From NCBI GenBank assembly GCA_963712165.1, contig CAVQGY010000004.1, positions 127,077 through 191,076 on the forward strand: a DNA stretch of 64,000 nucleotides, given 5' to 3'. The translations under genes were made by a program, and so were the position numbers. This DNA comes from B10-G9 sp963712165 (lineage in GTDB: Bacteria > Chloroflexota > Anaerolineae > Anaerolineales > UBA11858). Positions 24,201 through 32,488 of the stretch are shown here, one piece after another. The notes under the pieces were generated by a model, which ran no database searches, was not told the origin of the DNA, and saw only the letters and a program-made list of their open reading frames with translations. The first letter of the stretch is position 1. Every line of letters begins with the position of its first letter.

Positions 24201-25079
24201 ATGAACCATTTCAACGAGTATCTTCAACCAAAATCTGTAGAAGAGGCTTTAATGGCTCTTGCCAGCGCCCCGGGATCAGTGGCAGTTGTAGCCGGCGGCA
24301 CTGACTTGCTTCTGGAACTTCGCCAGGGCCGTCATCCTGCTGTAGAGCGGCTTGTGGATGTATCCGGCATAGACAGCCTGGGACAGATCAGAATGGAAGG
24401 GGACCGGATCTACATCGGCTCTGGTGTAACCCATAAAAAGATCATCAAAGATCCACTATTGATTGAACATGCTCGCTGTGTGGTCGAAGGCTGCGGTCTG
24501 ATTGGGGGACCTCAGGTCCGCAATGTTGCCACCATCGGTGGAAATGTGGCCCATGCTTTACCCGCGGGGGATGGAACCATCTCCCTTCTGGCACTGGACA
24601 CAGAAGTTCAGATCACATCGTCTGGTGGGCCTGCGTGGCATCCGCTGATCGATATTTTCCTTGGACCGGGAAAGGTCGTCTTTGACCGGAAGAAGGAGAT
24701 CCTGACGGGATTTCGGTTTGCCGCTCGGAGTGAAAGAGAAGGATCCGCTTTTCACCGGGTGATGCGCCCCCAGGGTGTGGCAATCGCGATTTTGAATATG
24801 GCTGCCTGGGTCAGGCTAAATCCCGATGGCACACTTGAAAAAACCCGCCTATCCTGCGGACCAGCCGGCCCCAAACCTTTCCGGGCATATCAGACAGAAG
24901 CCTTCCTGGCTGGAAAGATCTGGGATGGATCCACGTTGGAGGAAGCGGCCGAAGTATTGTCAAATGAAGTCAGCTTGCGGACAAGCGCTCACCGGGCAAC
25001 CAAGGAATACCGCCATCACATATTACCTGTTTTACTGCGTGAAGTGATGGATAAAGCTATCAGAAGGGCTGGGAAATAA
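24201..25079 (+). CDS. Molybdenum hydroxylase FAD-binding subunit (CoxM/XdhB type)
   Basis: 292 residues. The FAD_binding_5 domain shows VVAGGTDLLLELRQG near 30 and IYIGSGVTHKKI near 72. The FAD loop GPQVRNVATIGGNVAHALPAGD follows near 103, then a CO_deh_flav_C domain to the end. It carries electrons from the iron-sulfur clusters to an acceptor. It is the first gene of operon A, 23 bases before the fused iron-sulfur/molybdopterin subunit. Its leader carries copy 1 of the conserved RNA element. The substrate is unknown, though xanthine-dehydrogenase-like oxidation of a heterocycle or aldehyde is expected. Confidence 0.92.
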   Translation: MNHFNEYLQPKSVEEALMALASAPGSVAVVAGGTDLLLELRQGRHPAVERLVDVSGIDSLGQIRMEGDRIYIGSGVTHKKIIKDPLLIEHARCVVEGCGLIGGPQVRNVATIGGNVAHALPAGDGTISLLALDTEVQITSSGGPAWHPLIDIFLGPGKVVFDRKKEILTGFRFAARSEREGSAFHRVMRPQGVAIAILNMAAWVRLNPDGTLEKTRLSCGPAGPKPFRAYQTEAFLAGKIWDGSTLEEAAEVLSNEVSLRTSAHRATKEYRHHILPVLLREVMDKAIRRAGK

Positions 25080-25102
25080 CTGGCTGAGAGGGAGATCTTA
25101 AA

Positions 25103-27880
25103 ATGAATTCAGTGATATTTAATGTTAATGGTAAGGATCATAAGGTTGAGATCAAGGCTGATGAAATGTTGTCCGATGTGCTGCGTTACCGGCTTGGATT
25201 GACAGGTACAAAGATTAGCTGTGGGGAAGCCGAGTGTGGTGTCTGCACTGTGCTTGTTGAGGGAGAACCCATCCTCTCCTGCAATTACCCGGCAATTAAA
25301 GCGAATGGAAAATCTGTGGTAACCATTGAAGGTTTAGAAGAGAATGGCGAGCTTCATCCAGTCCAGGAAGCTTTTGTGAAACATGGGGCTGTCCAGTGTG
25401 GATTCTGCACGCCAGGCCAGATCATGACCGCAACTGCGTTATTGAATGAGAATCCGGCCCCAACAGATGCTGAAATCTCTTCTGCCCTGAATGATACTCT
25501 CTGCCGCTGTGGGACCTATCCGATGATCACCAATGCTATTCATGCAGCGGCGGGTAAGATCAACCACGGCGAACCTATCGAATATCCCCATTTTGATTTT
25601 GGCGGGGGCCATGAAGTGGTTGGCCAGGTTGTTCCTCGGCCAGAAGCCCGTCAGAAAGTTACTGGCAAGGCCATTTATACAGATGACATCACCTTCCCGG
25701 ATATGCTTTTTGGGGCAACTTTGAGAGCAGGTATCCCCCATGGTAGAGTAATAAAACTGGATATCTCCAAAGCTCAGGTACTGCCCGGGGTGCGAGCAGT
25801 CCTGACAGCAGAAGATATCCCTGGCAGGGTCAATCACGGGTTGATCATCCAGGATTGGCCGGCTTTGGTCAGAGTGGGGGAGAAAGTTCGTTATGTGGGT
25901 GATGCGCTGGCAATAGTTGCTGCTGATACTGAACAGATTGCTAAACAAGCCCTGGGTATGATCGAGGTTGATATCGAACCTCTCCCGCTGGTTACCAATG
26001 CGGTGGATGCCAGAAAAGATAATTCCCCGCTTGTTCATGAAGACGGGAACCTGCTCAAGCATATCAAGGTGAATAAGGGAGATATTCAACAAGGCTTTGA
26101 GGATGCGGAGGTGATCCTCGAAGATACCTTCTTTACACCTTCACACGAACACGCCTTCATGGAACCGGAATGCAGCATTGCCAGACCGCTTGAGGATGGG
26201 CGGATCGAAGTTTATGTGGGATCACAGATCCCTTATGCGGACCGTGACCAGGTAGCTGCAGCCCTTAACATCCCGTTAGAGAAGGTCCGTGTACGTGGTC
26301 CATTGATAGGGGGTGGTTTTGGGGGTAAAGAGGATATCGTTGGACAGATCCACGCAGCCTTGCTGGCTCAGAAAACCGGAAAACCGGTCAAGATCTTATA
26401 TGACCGACACGAAAGCCTGCTCGTTCACCCCAAACGGCACGCAACACAGATCAATGTCAGGCTGGGATTGAAGAGAGATGGTACCTTAACTGCTGCCCAG
26501 ACTGAGCTTTATGGAGATACTGGAGCATATGCATCCCTGGGAGCAAAGGTAATGGGCAGAGCGACTACTCACTCTACCGGGCCTTATATTGTTCCCAATG
26601 TGAAGATCGATTGTTATGCCATGTATACCAATAATCCACCATCAGGGGCTTTCCGGGGGTTTGGCGCCCTCCAGGCTGCCTTCGCGATCGAATGTATGAT
26701 GGATCAGGTGGCGGAAGAGTTGGAGATTGACCGGGTTGAACTGCGCAAGGTGAATGCCTTACGGAAAGATTCAGTCACGAACACAGGCCAGCATCTTACG
26801 GAGAGCGTTGGTCTGCTGGAATGTATCGAGAAAACTGAAAAGGAGATGCTGGCCTATACAGGGGGCGAGGATCCATTTCTTTCCAGAGAGGTTGAAGGCC
26901 AGCCCACTAAACGCCGTTCATGGGGTTTTGCTGTCACCTTCAAGAATACAGGCCTTGGTGAAGGCGCACCCGATAACGCATCTGCTGAGATAGAACTTCT
27001 TGAGGATGGAATTGTAGAAACCAGGATCTCCTCTGCCGAGATTGGCCAGGGCCTGGTGACTGTATTGCAGATCTTAACAGCGGAGGAGTTGAGCCTGCCA
27101 ATCGACCAGGTCCGGGTCTATCTTTCCGATACCGATTTGACACCGGATGGTGGTCCAACTACCGGATCCCGTCAAACCTATATCTCCGGCAATGCTGCAA
27201 AATTCGCTGCCAGGACTTTGCGCAATGCCATGTTATCCACCCTCGCTGAAAAGTTCAATATTGCCCCTGGGGAGATTGTTATCAAGGATGGAAAGATCTC
27301 AGCCAACGGCCAGGAGTTGGATTTCGCAGAAGCTGGACGATTGATGAGGGAAGAGGGCCGAGATACCAAATTGGTCTACGACTACCAATCACCCAAAACA
27401 ACACCTCTAGGGGAAGCGGGTGATAAACATTTTGCCTATTCTTTCGCTGCCCAGGCTATTGAGGTTGAAGTGGACCTGGAAACCGGAGAAGTCAGGGTGA
27501 CTAAAGCGGTTGGTGCCACTGATGTTGGTAAAGCCATCAATCCGCTTGGATTGCAAGGTCAGGCTGAAGGTGGTCTGATCATGGGTATTGGCCATGCCCT
27601 AACCGAGGAATTCATCGTTGAGGATGGGATTATTTTTACTGATTATCTCTCCCGCTACCGGATGCCATCTATTCATCACGTACCTGATGAAATCAAGATC
27701 ATGATCGTGGAAGATCCCACCAGTGAAGGACCCTATGGTGGCAAAGGTGTGGGTGAGATCTCGACCATGCCGGTACCCCCAGCGATCGTCAACGCAGTTT
27801 ATAATGCCTGCGGGGTCCGCTTCCGGACAATTCCCATTGACCAGGACTGGTTGGCCGGAGAGATAAAAAAACTAAAATAG
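25103..27880 (+). CDS. Molybdenum hydroxylase, fused [2Fe-2S] and molybdopterin subunit (system A)
   Basis: 925 residues. An N-terminal plant-type [2Fe-2S] domain has Cys40, 45, 48 and 60; a second helical [2Fe-2S] domain has Cys99, 102, 134 and 136. All eight ligands are intact. From about 185 to the end is the xanthine-dehydrogenase-type molybdopterin subunit: GGGFGGKED near 408, SGAFRGFGALQ near 515, and the catalytic Glu in GGKGVGEIST near 885. Small and large subunits are thus fused while the FAD subunit is separate. The GAFRGFG context resembles xanthine dehydrogenases more than CO dehydrogenases, which usually carry a CSFR loop. The gene ends operon A; the next gene has its own leader. 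Confidence 0.93.
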   Translation: MNSVIFNVNGKDHKVEIKADEMLSDVLRYRLGLTGTKISCGEAECGVCTVLVEGEPILSCNYPAIKANGKSVVTIEGLEENGELHPVQEAFVKHGAVQCGFCTPGQIMTATALLNENPAPTDAEISSALNDTLCRCGTYPMITNAIHAAAGKINHGEPIEYPHFDFGGGHEVVGQVVPRPEARQKVTGKAIYTDDITFPDMLFGATLRAGIPHGRVIKLDISKAQVLPGVRAVLTAEDIPGRVNHGLIIQDWPALVRVGEKVRYVGDALAIVAADTEQIAKQALGMIEVDIEPLPLVTNAVDARKDNSPLVHEDGNLLKHIKVNKGDIQQGFEDAEVILEDTFFTPSHEHAFMEPECSIARPLEDGRIEVYVGSQIPYADRDQVAAALNIPLEKVRVRGPLIGGGFGGKEDIVGQIHAALLAQKTGKPVKILYDRHESLLVHPKRHATQINVRLGLKRDGTLTAAQTELYGDTGAYASLGAKVMGRATTHSTGPYIVPNVKIDCYAMYTNNPPSGAFRGFGALQAAFAIECMMDQVAEELEIDRVELRKVNALRKDSVTNTGQHLTESVGLLECIEKTEKEMLAYTGGEDPFLSREVEGQPTKRRSWGFAVTFKNTGLGEGAPDNASAEIELLEDGIVETRISSAEIGQGLVTVLQILTAEELSLPIDQVRVYLSDTDLTPDGGPTTGSRQTYISGNAAKFAARTLRNAMLSTLAEKFNIAPGEIVIKDGKISANGQELDFAEAGRLMREEGRDTKLVYDYQSPKTTPLGEAGDKHFAYSFAAQAIEVEVDLETGEVRVTKAVGATDVGKAINPLGLQGQAEGGLIMGIGHALTEEFIVEDGIIFTDYLSRYRMPSIHHVPDEIKIMIVEDPTSEGPYGGKGVGEISTMPVPPAIVNAVYNACGVRFRTIPIDQDWLAGEIKKLK

Positions 27881-27944
27881 GAGATGAGGATCTAAGAATG
27901 AGAAGGGAGAGGAAGACTTGTATATTCTATCCCCGCTGTCCTCA

Positions 27945-27953
27945 TGGTACAAT
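27945..27953 (+). promoter_or_regulatory. Extended -10 promoter before leader RNA copy 2
   Basis: TGG-TACAAT (27945-27953) gives a predicted start near 27960, five bases before leader RNA copy 2. No good -35 box is seen, as is common for extended -10 promoters. An ATGAGGA/TCCTCAT inverted repeat (27884-27890 with 27939-27945) abuts it. Confidence 0.45.
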
Positions 27954-27964
27954 CTAATAAACGT

Positions 27965-28060
27965 GGATCGGTGGTCGTAGGGGATCATGATTGGTCTCTG
28001 CGGCGCCAGGATTGCCTGGTGAAAAGTGCTACCGTCCTTTTGAGCAAGAGTCGCCGATCC
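27965..28060 (+). promoter_or_regulatory. Conserved leader RNA element, copy 2 (unassigned class)
   Basis: An 11-bp outer helix GGATCGGTGGT (27965-27975) pairs with 28050-28060. Inside, GTAG (27977-27980) can pair with CTAC (28029-28032), and a 7-bp hairpin CGCCAGG-ATTG-CCTGGTG occupies 28004-28021. The core is GTGCTACC, eight bases, GAGCAAGAG, then TCGCCGAT. It matches copy 1 at 21 of about 24 core positions with the same spacer length, whereas the helices differ in sequence. It lies at the 5' end of the phosphatase-ssnA-F420 operon transcript. Confidence 0.62.
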
Positions 28061-28134
28061 CATGAATAGAACAGATAACCGTAGGTTTGATTATTTAATC
28101 CTCTTCGTCCAATATAAAATGCCTTGTACAAATG

Positions 28135-28165
28135 TTTCACAGGATAGAGTCCTGTGGAATTTTTT
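28135..28165 (+). terminator. Intrinsic terminator between leader RNA and first gene
   Basis: TTTCACAGGA and TCCTGTGGAA (28135-28144 with 28150-28159) form a 10-bp stem with one G-T pair, followed by a run of T. It sits 75 bases after leader RNA copy 2 and 17 bases before the phosphatase start. This fits an attenuator controlled by the leader RNA, or the end of a stand-alone small RNA. Confidence 0.75.
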
Positions 28166-28182
28166 ACTTAATGGTGATAATT

Positions 28183-28662
28183 ATGTTCATTGAAATGCCT
28201 TTTTCATTGCCTGGAAAGATCTTTCGGAGCCCGATGCCATTCAGCCAGTTTGATGAGCAGAATGTTTGGCAGTCCTTTATCGACGAAGGGATCGATACGG
28301 TCGTCCTCCTGACCGAGAAACAGGAATACCTTGTTTATGCAAAGAAGGACCTGCCGGCATTCTACCGGTCTCAAGATCTGGAGGTTTGCCATCTGCCGGT
28401 GCCTGATTTTGGAATTCCGGATGATTTTGATAGCTGGCAGGTAGGGCTTGACCGGGTAATTGAAGAGACGCAAAATGGAAAAAATGTTGCTGTCCACTGC
28501 CTGGCAGGTATTGGGAGGACCGGGATATTTCTGGCCTGCCTTGCCAAACAGGTCTTAGGACTTGAAGGAAAGGAAGCGATCAGCTGGGTCAGAGAATCGG
28601 TCCCGGGAGCAATGGAGAACCGCTACCAGGAAGATTTTGTGATCAACTATGATAGTGTATGA
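28183..28662 (+). CDS. Dual-specificity/tyrosine phosphatase-like protein
   Basis: 159 residues from the ATG at 28183, which has GGTGAT five bases upstream; ATGs at 28132 and 28171 fall in or near the terminator hairpin. The cysteine-phosphatase signature HCLAGIGRTG lies at 105-114 (Cys106, Arg112), and a candidate general acid Asp75 in VPDFGIPDD. This is the HCx5R family: atypical dual-specificity or protein tyrosine phosphatases, some of which act on phosphoinositols or nucleotide-like small molecules. It is the first gene behind leader RNA copy 2, and ssnA follows after 30 bases. Its link to the metabolic genes is unexplained. Confidence 0.85.
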   Translation: MFIEMPFSLPGKIFRSPMPFSQFDEQNVWQSFIDEGIDTVVLLTEKQEYLVYAKKDLPAFYRSQDLEVCHLPVPDFGIPDDFDSWQVGLDRVIEETQNGKNVAVHCLAGIGRTGIFLACLAKQVLGLEGKEAISWVRESVPGAMENRYQEDFVINYDSV

Positions 28663-28692
28663 TCCTGCAAGCAAATTGAAACGGAGGGAAAA

Positions 28693-30033
28693 ATGATCAT
28701 TAATAATGGAAAATTGATCACGTGGGGAGAGGAAAATCAGATCTTAGAAGACAGCCAGTTGTTGATCCAGGAGGGTGTGATCAAGGAAATTGGACCGGAT
28801 CTGGATAAGAAGTTCCCGGATGAAGAAGTTGTCGATGCTGGGGGACAGTATGTGATGCCTGGAAATATCTGTGCCCATACTCATTTCTATGGAGCCTTCG
28901 CACGCGGAATGGGCATTCCTGGAGACGCACCGAAAGATTTCCCTGAGATCCTGGAGAGGCTCTGGTGGCCGCTGGATATGGCGCTAGACGAGGATGGGGT
29001 TCGCTATTCGGCTCTGGTCTTTGCTGTTGATGCTATCAAGAATGGCACAACCACTCTATTTGACCATCACGCTTCACCTAATTATATCGACGGGTCCCTG
29101 GATGTTATAGGTGATGTGCTGCTGGACGCAGGTCTGCGTGGTGTATTGTGCTACGAAGTCACTGACCGGAATGGTAAGGACGGCGCCGCGAAAGGCATTC
29201 AGGAGAACGTGCGTTTTATCAAGAAGGCTGCTGAAGATAAACGGCTTGGAGCTGCATTTGGCTTGCATGCCAGCCTGACTCTGGATGATGATACCCTTGA
29301 AGCCTGCCGGAATGCGATTGGAGATGAGGCCGGATTCCATATTCACGTAGGTGAGCATCAAGCAGACGAATATGACAGCTTAAAACGAAGTGGTTTGAGG
29401 GTGGTAGATCGTTTGCAGAAATTTAACATGCTTGGTCCAAAATCCATCGTAGCTCATGGTGTCCATATCGATCATCAAGAGGCCGTTATACTCAAAGAAA
29501 CCGGCACCTGGCTCACCCACCAAGCCCGCTCGAATATGAATAATGCGGTTGGTGTAGCTGATATTGAGGATTTCCTGCGTCTGGGTATCAAAGTAGGACT
29601 TGGTACAGATGGCTTCTATCATGCCATGTGGGAGGAATGGAAGACTGTCTATTTCCTCCATAAGGTCCACCGCCTGGATCCCCGGCGAATGAATGGGATG
29701 GATATCGTCAGGATGGGAGTTTATAACAATGCAGCCCTGGCAAACCTGTATCTGCCGGAAACCACTCTGGGTGTGATCAAACCTGGAGCGGCAGCGGACC
29801 TGATTTTTGTTGATTACCATCCTTACACTCCCTTAAGCGCCGGCAATCTGCCCTGGCAGATCATTTTCGGCTTCCAGGAGAGCATGATCACCTCCACAAT
29901 AGTGGATGGAAAATTCCTGATGAAGGACAAAGAGCTTCTGACTCTGGATGAAGAGAAGATCGCTGCTGAAGCGCGGGCCATTGCACCCGAGATTTGGAAG
30001 CGGTATGAAGGATTTGTAGGGAAGTACAGCTGA
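28693..30033 (+). CDS. ssnA: SsnA-type aminohydrolase
   Basis: 446 residues of the amidohydrolase superfamily, close to the usual length. Metal ligands are HTH (62-64), a His in FGLHASLT near 197 and FHIHVGEHQ near 218, an AHGVHID motif near 255, and Asp in LGTDGF near 305. The internal phrases LFDHHASPNYIDGSL and ARSNMNNAVG are characteristic of E. coli SsnA rather than guanine deaminase or chlorohydrolases in general. In several bacteria ssnA accompanies xdhD and ygfM in purine/urate catabolism or selenium-linked molybdenum hydroxylase loci. Here ygfM- and xdhD-like genes lie about 4 kb downstream beyond the F420 genes. The exact substrate is unknown. Confidence 0.88.
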   Translation: MIINNGKLITWGEENQILEDSQLLIQEGVIKEIGPDLDKKFPDEEVVDAGGQYVMPGNICAHTHFYGAFARGMGIPGDAPKDFPEILERLWWPLDMALDEDGVRYSALVFAVDAIKNGTTTLFDHHASPNYIDGSLDVIGDVLLDAGLRGVLCYEVTDRNGKDGAAKGIQENVRFIKKAAEDKRLGAAFGLHASLTLDDDTLEACRNAIGDEAGFHIHVGEHQADEYDSLKRSGLRVVDRLQKFNMLGPKSIVAHGVHIDHQEAVILKETGTWLTHQARSNMNNAVGVADIEDFLRLGIKVGLGTDGFYHAMWEEWKTVYFLHKVHRLDPRRMNGMDIVRMGVYNNAALANLYLPETTLGVIKPGAAADLIFVDYHPYTPLSAGNLPWQIIFGFQESMITSTIVDGKFLMKDKELLTLDEEKIAAEARAIAPEIWKRYEGFVGKYS

Positions 30034-30059
30034 AGAAATCAGAAAGAGGAGATTGATAA

Positions 30060-30710
30060 ATGACTGACAAACCAACCATCGCCATCCTGGGAGGCACAGG
30101 GCATGAAGGGACCGGATTGGCGCTCCGCTGGGCAAGTGCCGGCTATGATGTGATCATTGGATCCCGACAGGAAGAGAAAGCCTTAAAGGTGACGGCAGAG
30201 TTGAATGAGATTCTAGGCGCAGAGCTGATCCGTGGCATGGAAAATGGAGCAGCGGCCAGAGAAGCGGATATCAATGTTTTGACTGTGGTAGCGTCAGCTC
30301 ACGAGGCAGCTCTGACTGGTTTGAAAGAGGATCTGCAAGGCAAAATACTGGTGGATGCGACAGCTCGGATCAAATTCCCAAATCCCAAACCGCCTGAACC
30401 CCCGTCTGCAGCTCGTTTGGCTCAGGATCTGCTTGGAGAAGGGGTCCGGGTTGTGGCAGCCTTCCAGAATATCCCAGCCAGCGCTTTGAAGAATCTGGAA
30501 AAGAAAATGGATAGCGATGTGCTGGTCTGTGCAGACCAGCGAGAGGATGCTGAGCAGGTTGGAGAGCTGATCAGGGCAACGGGTATGAACGCCTATTATG
30601 TTGGAGACCTGGATCTGGCAATCACCCTGGAAGGCATAACCGCAGTATTGGTCTACTTGAATAAATATAACGAGATCAAACATGCCAGCGTAAAGATCGT
30701 TGGTTCCTGA
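30060..30710 (+). CDS. npdG: F420H2:NADP oxidoreductase
   Basis: 216 residues. It has the NADP-binding AILGGTGHEGTGLALRWA motif at 8-25 and GSRQEEKA, where the Arg favours NADPH. The proline-rich PNPKPPEPPSAARLAQ segment near 110 and the C-terminal LDLAITLEGITAVLVYLNKYN are typical of NpdG/Fno. The enzyme moves hydride between NADPH and coenzyme F420. Placement directly before cofE, cofD and cofC and near an LLM-type oxidoreductase supports an F420 function. The ribosome site AGAGGAG is seen upstream. Confidence 0.92.
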   Translation: MTDKPTIAILGGTGHEGTGLALRWASAGYDVIIGSRQEEKALKVTAELNEILGAELIRGMENGAAAREADINVLTVVASAHEAALTGLKEDLQGKILVDATARIKFPNPKPPEPPSAARLAQDLLGEGVRVVAAFQNIPASALKNLEKKMDSDVLVCADQREDAEQVGELIRATGMNAYYVGDLDLAITLEGITAVLVYLNKYNEIKHASVKIVGS

Positions 30711-30718
30711 GGAAGACA

Positions 30719-31504
30719 TTGAACACGAATCCAGAAGGAAAGTTGATATTGACCGCTCTGCCAGGTTTTCCCTTGGTCCAGGAAGGGGATCACCTATCAG
30801 CCATGATCAACTCAGCCCTGGAGTCCAATGGGATCGATCTTCAGGATGGTGATGTGTTGATCATCGCCCAAAAAGTGATCTCAAAGGCAGAAGGCCGCCA
30901 GGTTGACCTTGCGTCCGTTGTACCATCGGCGGAAGCCCTAAGTTTGGCGGAAAAAACGGATAAGGATCCTAGATTAGTCGAGTTGATCCTTCAAGAAAGC
31001 GCCAGCATCCTGCGGCATCGTCCTGGTTTGATCGTCGCCGAGCATAAGTTAGGATTTGTTTGTGCCAATGCTGGGATCGACCGCTCCAATGTCCAGCAAG
31101 AGGGTGACGATGCCTGTGATTGCGTTCTCCTTCTACCGGAAGATCCCACCCGGTCCGCCCGGGAGATACGGGAGTATTTGGAAGAACGCTGGAACTGTAG
31201 GATAGGGATCCTGATCATCGATTCTCATGGAAGGGCCTGGCGGCAGGGTATAGTTGGCATTTCGATTGGTTTTTCAGGTTTGCCGGGGATCGTTGATAAG
31301 GTAGGTGATCCTGATCTTTTTGGATATGAACTCAAGGTCACCCGGATTGCGGCAGTTGATGAGCTGGCAGGTGCTGGGTCATTGGTTATGGGCCAAGCAG
31401 ATGAGGGACTGCCAGTGATCCACGTCCGGGGGTTCCCCTATCCCCTGAGGGATGGTGACTTCAGCGAGCTGCCCCGAGAAAAGGAGAGCGATCTGTTTCG
31501 GTGA
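30719..31504 (+). CDS. cofE: Coenzyme F420-0:L-glutamate ligase
   Basis: 261 residues, starting with TTG at 30719, which has GAGGAAG five bases upstream; the frame has no nearby ATG. CofE motifs include GDVLIIAQKVISKAEGR near 42, GFVCANAGIDRSNV near 107, and SHGRAWRQGIVGISIG near 173, ending in a short variable tail. It adds glutamates to F420-0. The stand-alone length resembles the archaeal-type CofE without the extra C-terminal FMN domain of actinobacterial FbiB. It lies in a tight operon between npdG and cofD. Confidence 0.92.
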   Translation: MNTNPEGKLILTALPGFPLVQEGDHLSAMINSALESNGIDLQDGDVLIIAQKVISKAEGRQVDLASVVPSAEALSLAEKTDKDPRLVELILQESASILRHRPGLIVAEHKLGFVCANAGIDRSNVQQEGDDACDCVLLLPEDPTRSAREIREYLEERWNCRIGILIIDSHGRAWRQGIVGISIGFSGLPGIVDKVGDPDLFGYELKVTRIAAVDELAGAGSLVMGQADEGLPVIHVRGFPYPLRDGDFSELPREKESDLFR

Positions 31505-31535
31505 TAGATAGAGATTGTGGTATGACTAGAAGGGA

Positions 31536-32486
31536 ATGATGAAGATTGTTGCTCTGGCAGGAGGAGTAGGCGGTGCCAAATTGGCAGATGGTATATATCG
31601 GCAAGATCCGAAAATCGATCTGACCGTGATCGTCAATATTGGCGATGATTTCAAGTATTATGGCCTGCATATTTCGCCGGACCTGGATACCGTCTGCTAT
31701 AATCTGGCAGGAGTGGAAAATCCTGAGACAGTTTGGGGAAGGGGCGCTGAAAAATGGGATACCATGCAGCTGCTCGAAGATCTGGGAGGTCCATCCTGGT
31801 TCCACCTGGGCAATCAGGATCTGGCCACTCATCTGGAGAGAACCCGGCGTCTGGAAATGGGTGATCCATTATCACAGATCACAGAAGATTTCTGCCAGGT
31901 CTGGGGAATCACGGCCAGGGTCCTTCCCGTAACAGATAATCTGGTTCCCACCTTAGTGAACACGGATCAAGGGTTGCTTGAGTTCCAGGAGTACTTTGTA
32001 AAAATGGGCTGTAAACCGAAGGTAAAGGGATTTATTTTCCAAGAGGTGAAAGTTGCGCAGCCGGCTCCTGGCGTATTGAATGCGATCGAGGAAGCGGATT
32101 GGGTGGTTTTTTGCCCCTCAAATCCGTGGGTTAGCATAGACCCCATATTGGCAGTACCAGGAATTCGCCGCGGATTGACGAAAAAGCCTGTGCTTGGTGT
32201 ATCACCGATCATCGGTGGTGAGGCTGTAAAGGGTCCGGTATCAAAAATGTACCGCGAGATGGGCATCGAGGCTTCAGCAGGGGCTGTTGCAGCGCACTAT
32301 GGAGATTTACTGGATGGTTTTGTGATCGATGATCAGGATCGGGAGGACCAGGAGGAAATCCTGTCCGCGGGAGAGGGTTCCCTGACCCTGTTCAGTACGA
32401 ATATCTGGATGAAATCAAGAGCTGACCGCATAACTGTGGCAGAAAAGATAATGGCTTATGGTAGCAGCTTAGTAAAGGAGGTTTAA
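31536..32486 (+). CDS. cofD: 2-phospho-L-lactate transferase (or equivalent)
   Basis: 316 residues. CofD motifs are ALAGGVGGAKLADGI at 6-20, VNIGDDFKYYGLHISPDLDTV near 32-52, and GRGAEKWDTMQ-LGGPSWF-LGNQDLATH near 70-95. PSNPWVSIDPILAVPGIR follows near 195. It transfers the phospholactyl (or phosphoenolpyruvyl) group from the guanylylated precursor onto FO to make F420-0. Tandem ATGs at 31536 and 31539 both suit the upstream GAAGGG. The cofC start follows after two bases. Confidence 0.94.
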   Translation: MMKIVALAGGVGGAKLADGIYRQDPKIDLTVIVNIGDDFKYYGLHISPDLDTVCYNLAGVENPETVWGRGAEKWDTMQLLEDLGGPSWFHLGNQDLATHLERTRRLEMGDPLSQITEDFCQVWGITARVLPVTDNLVPTLVNTDQGLLEFQEYFVKMGCKPKVKGFIFQEVKVAQPAPGVLNAIEEADWVVFCPSNPWVSIDPILAVPGIRRGLTKKPVLGVSPIIGGEAVKGPVSKMYREMGIEASAGAVAAHYGDLLDGFVIDDQDREDQEEILSAGEGSLTLFSTNIWMKSRADRITVAEKIMAYGSSLVKEV

Positions 32487-32488
32487 GC

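Noticed and set aside
24063..28060. Molybdenum cofactor (Moco) riboswitch as an explanation of the two leaders
   Set aside because: The genes fit, but the conserved GTGCTNCC and GCAAGAG blocks and helix layout do not match the Moco consensus I know, including its terminal AAGGTG element. A covariance search would settle it.
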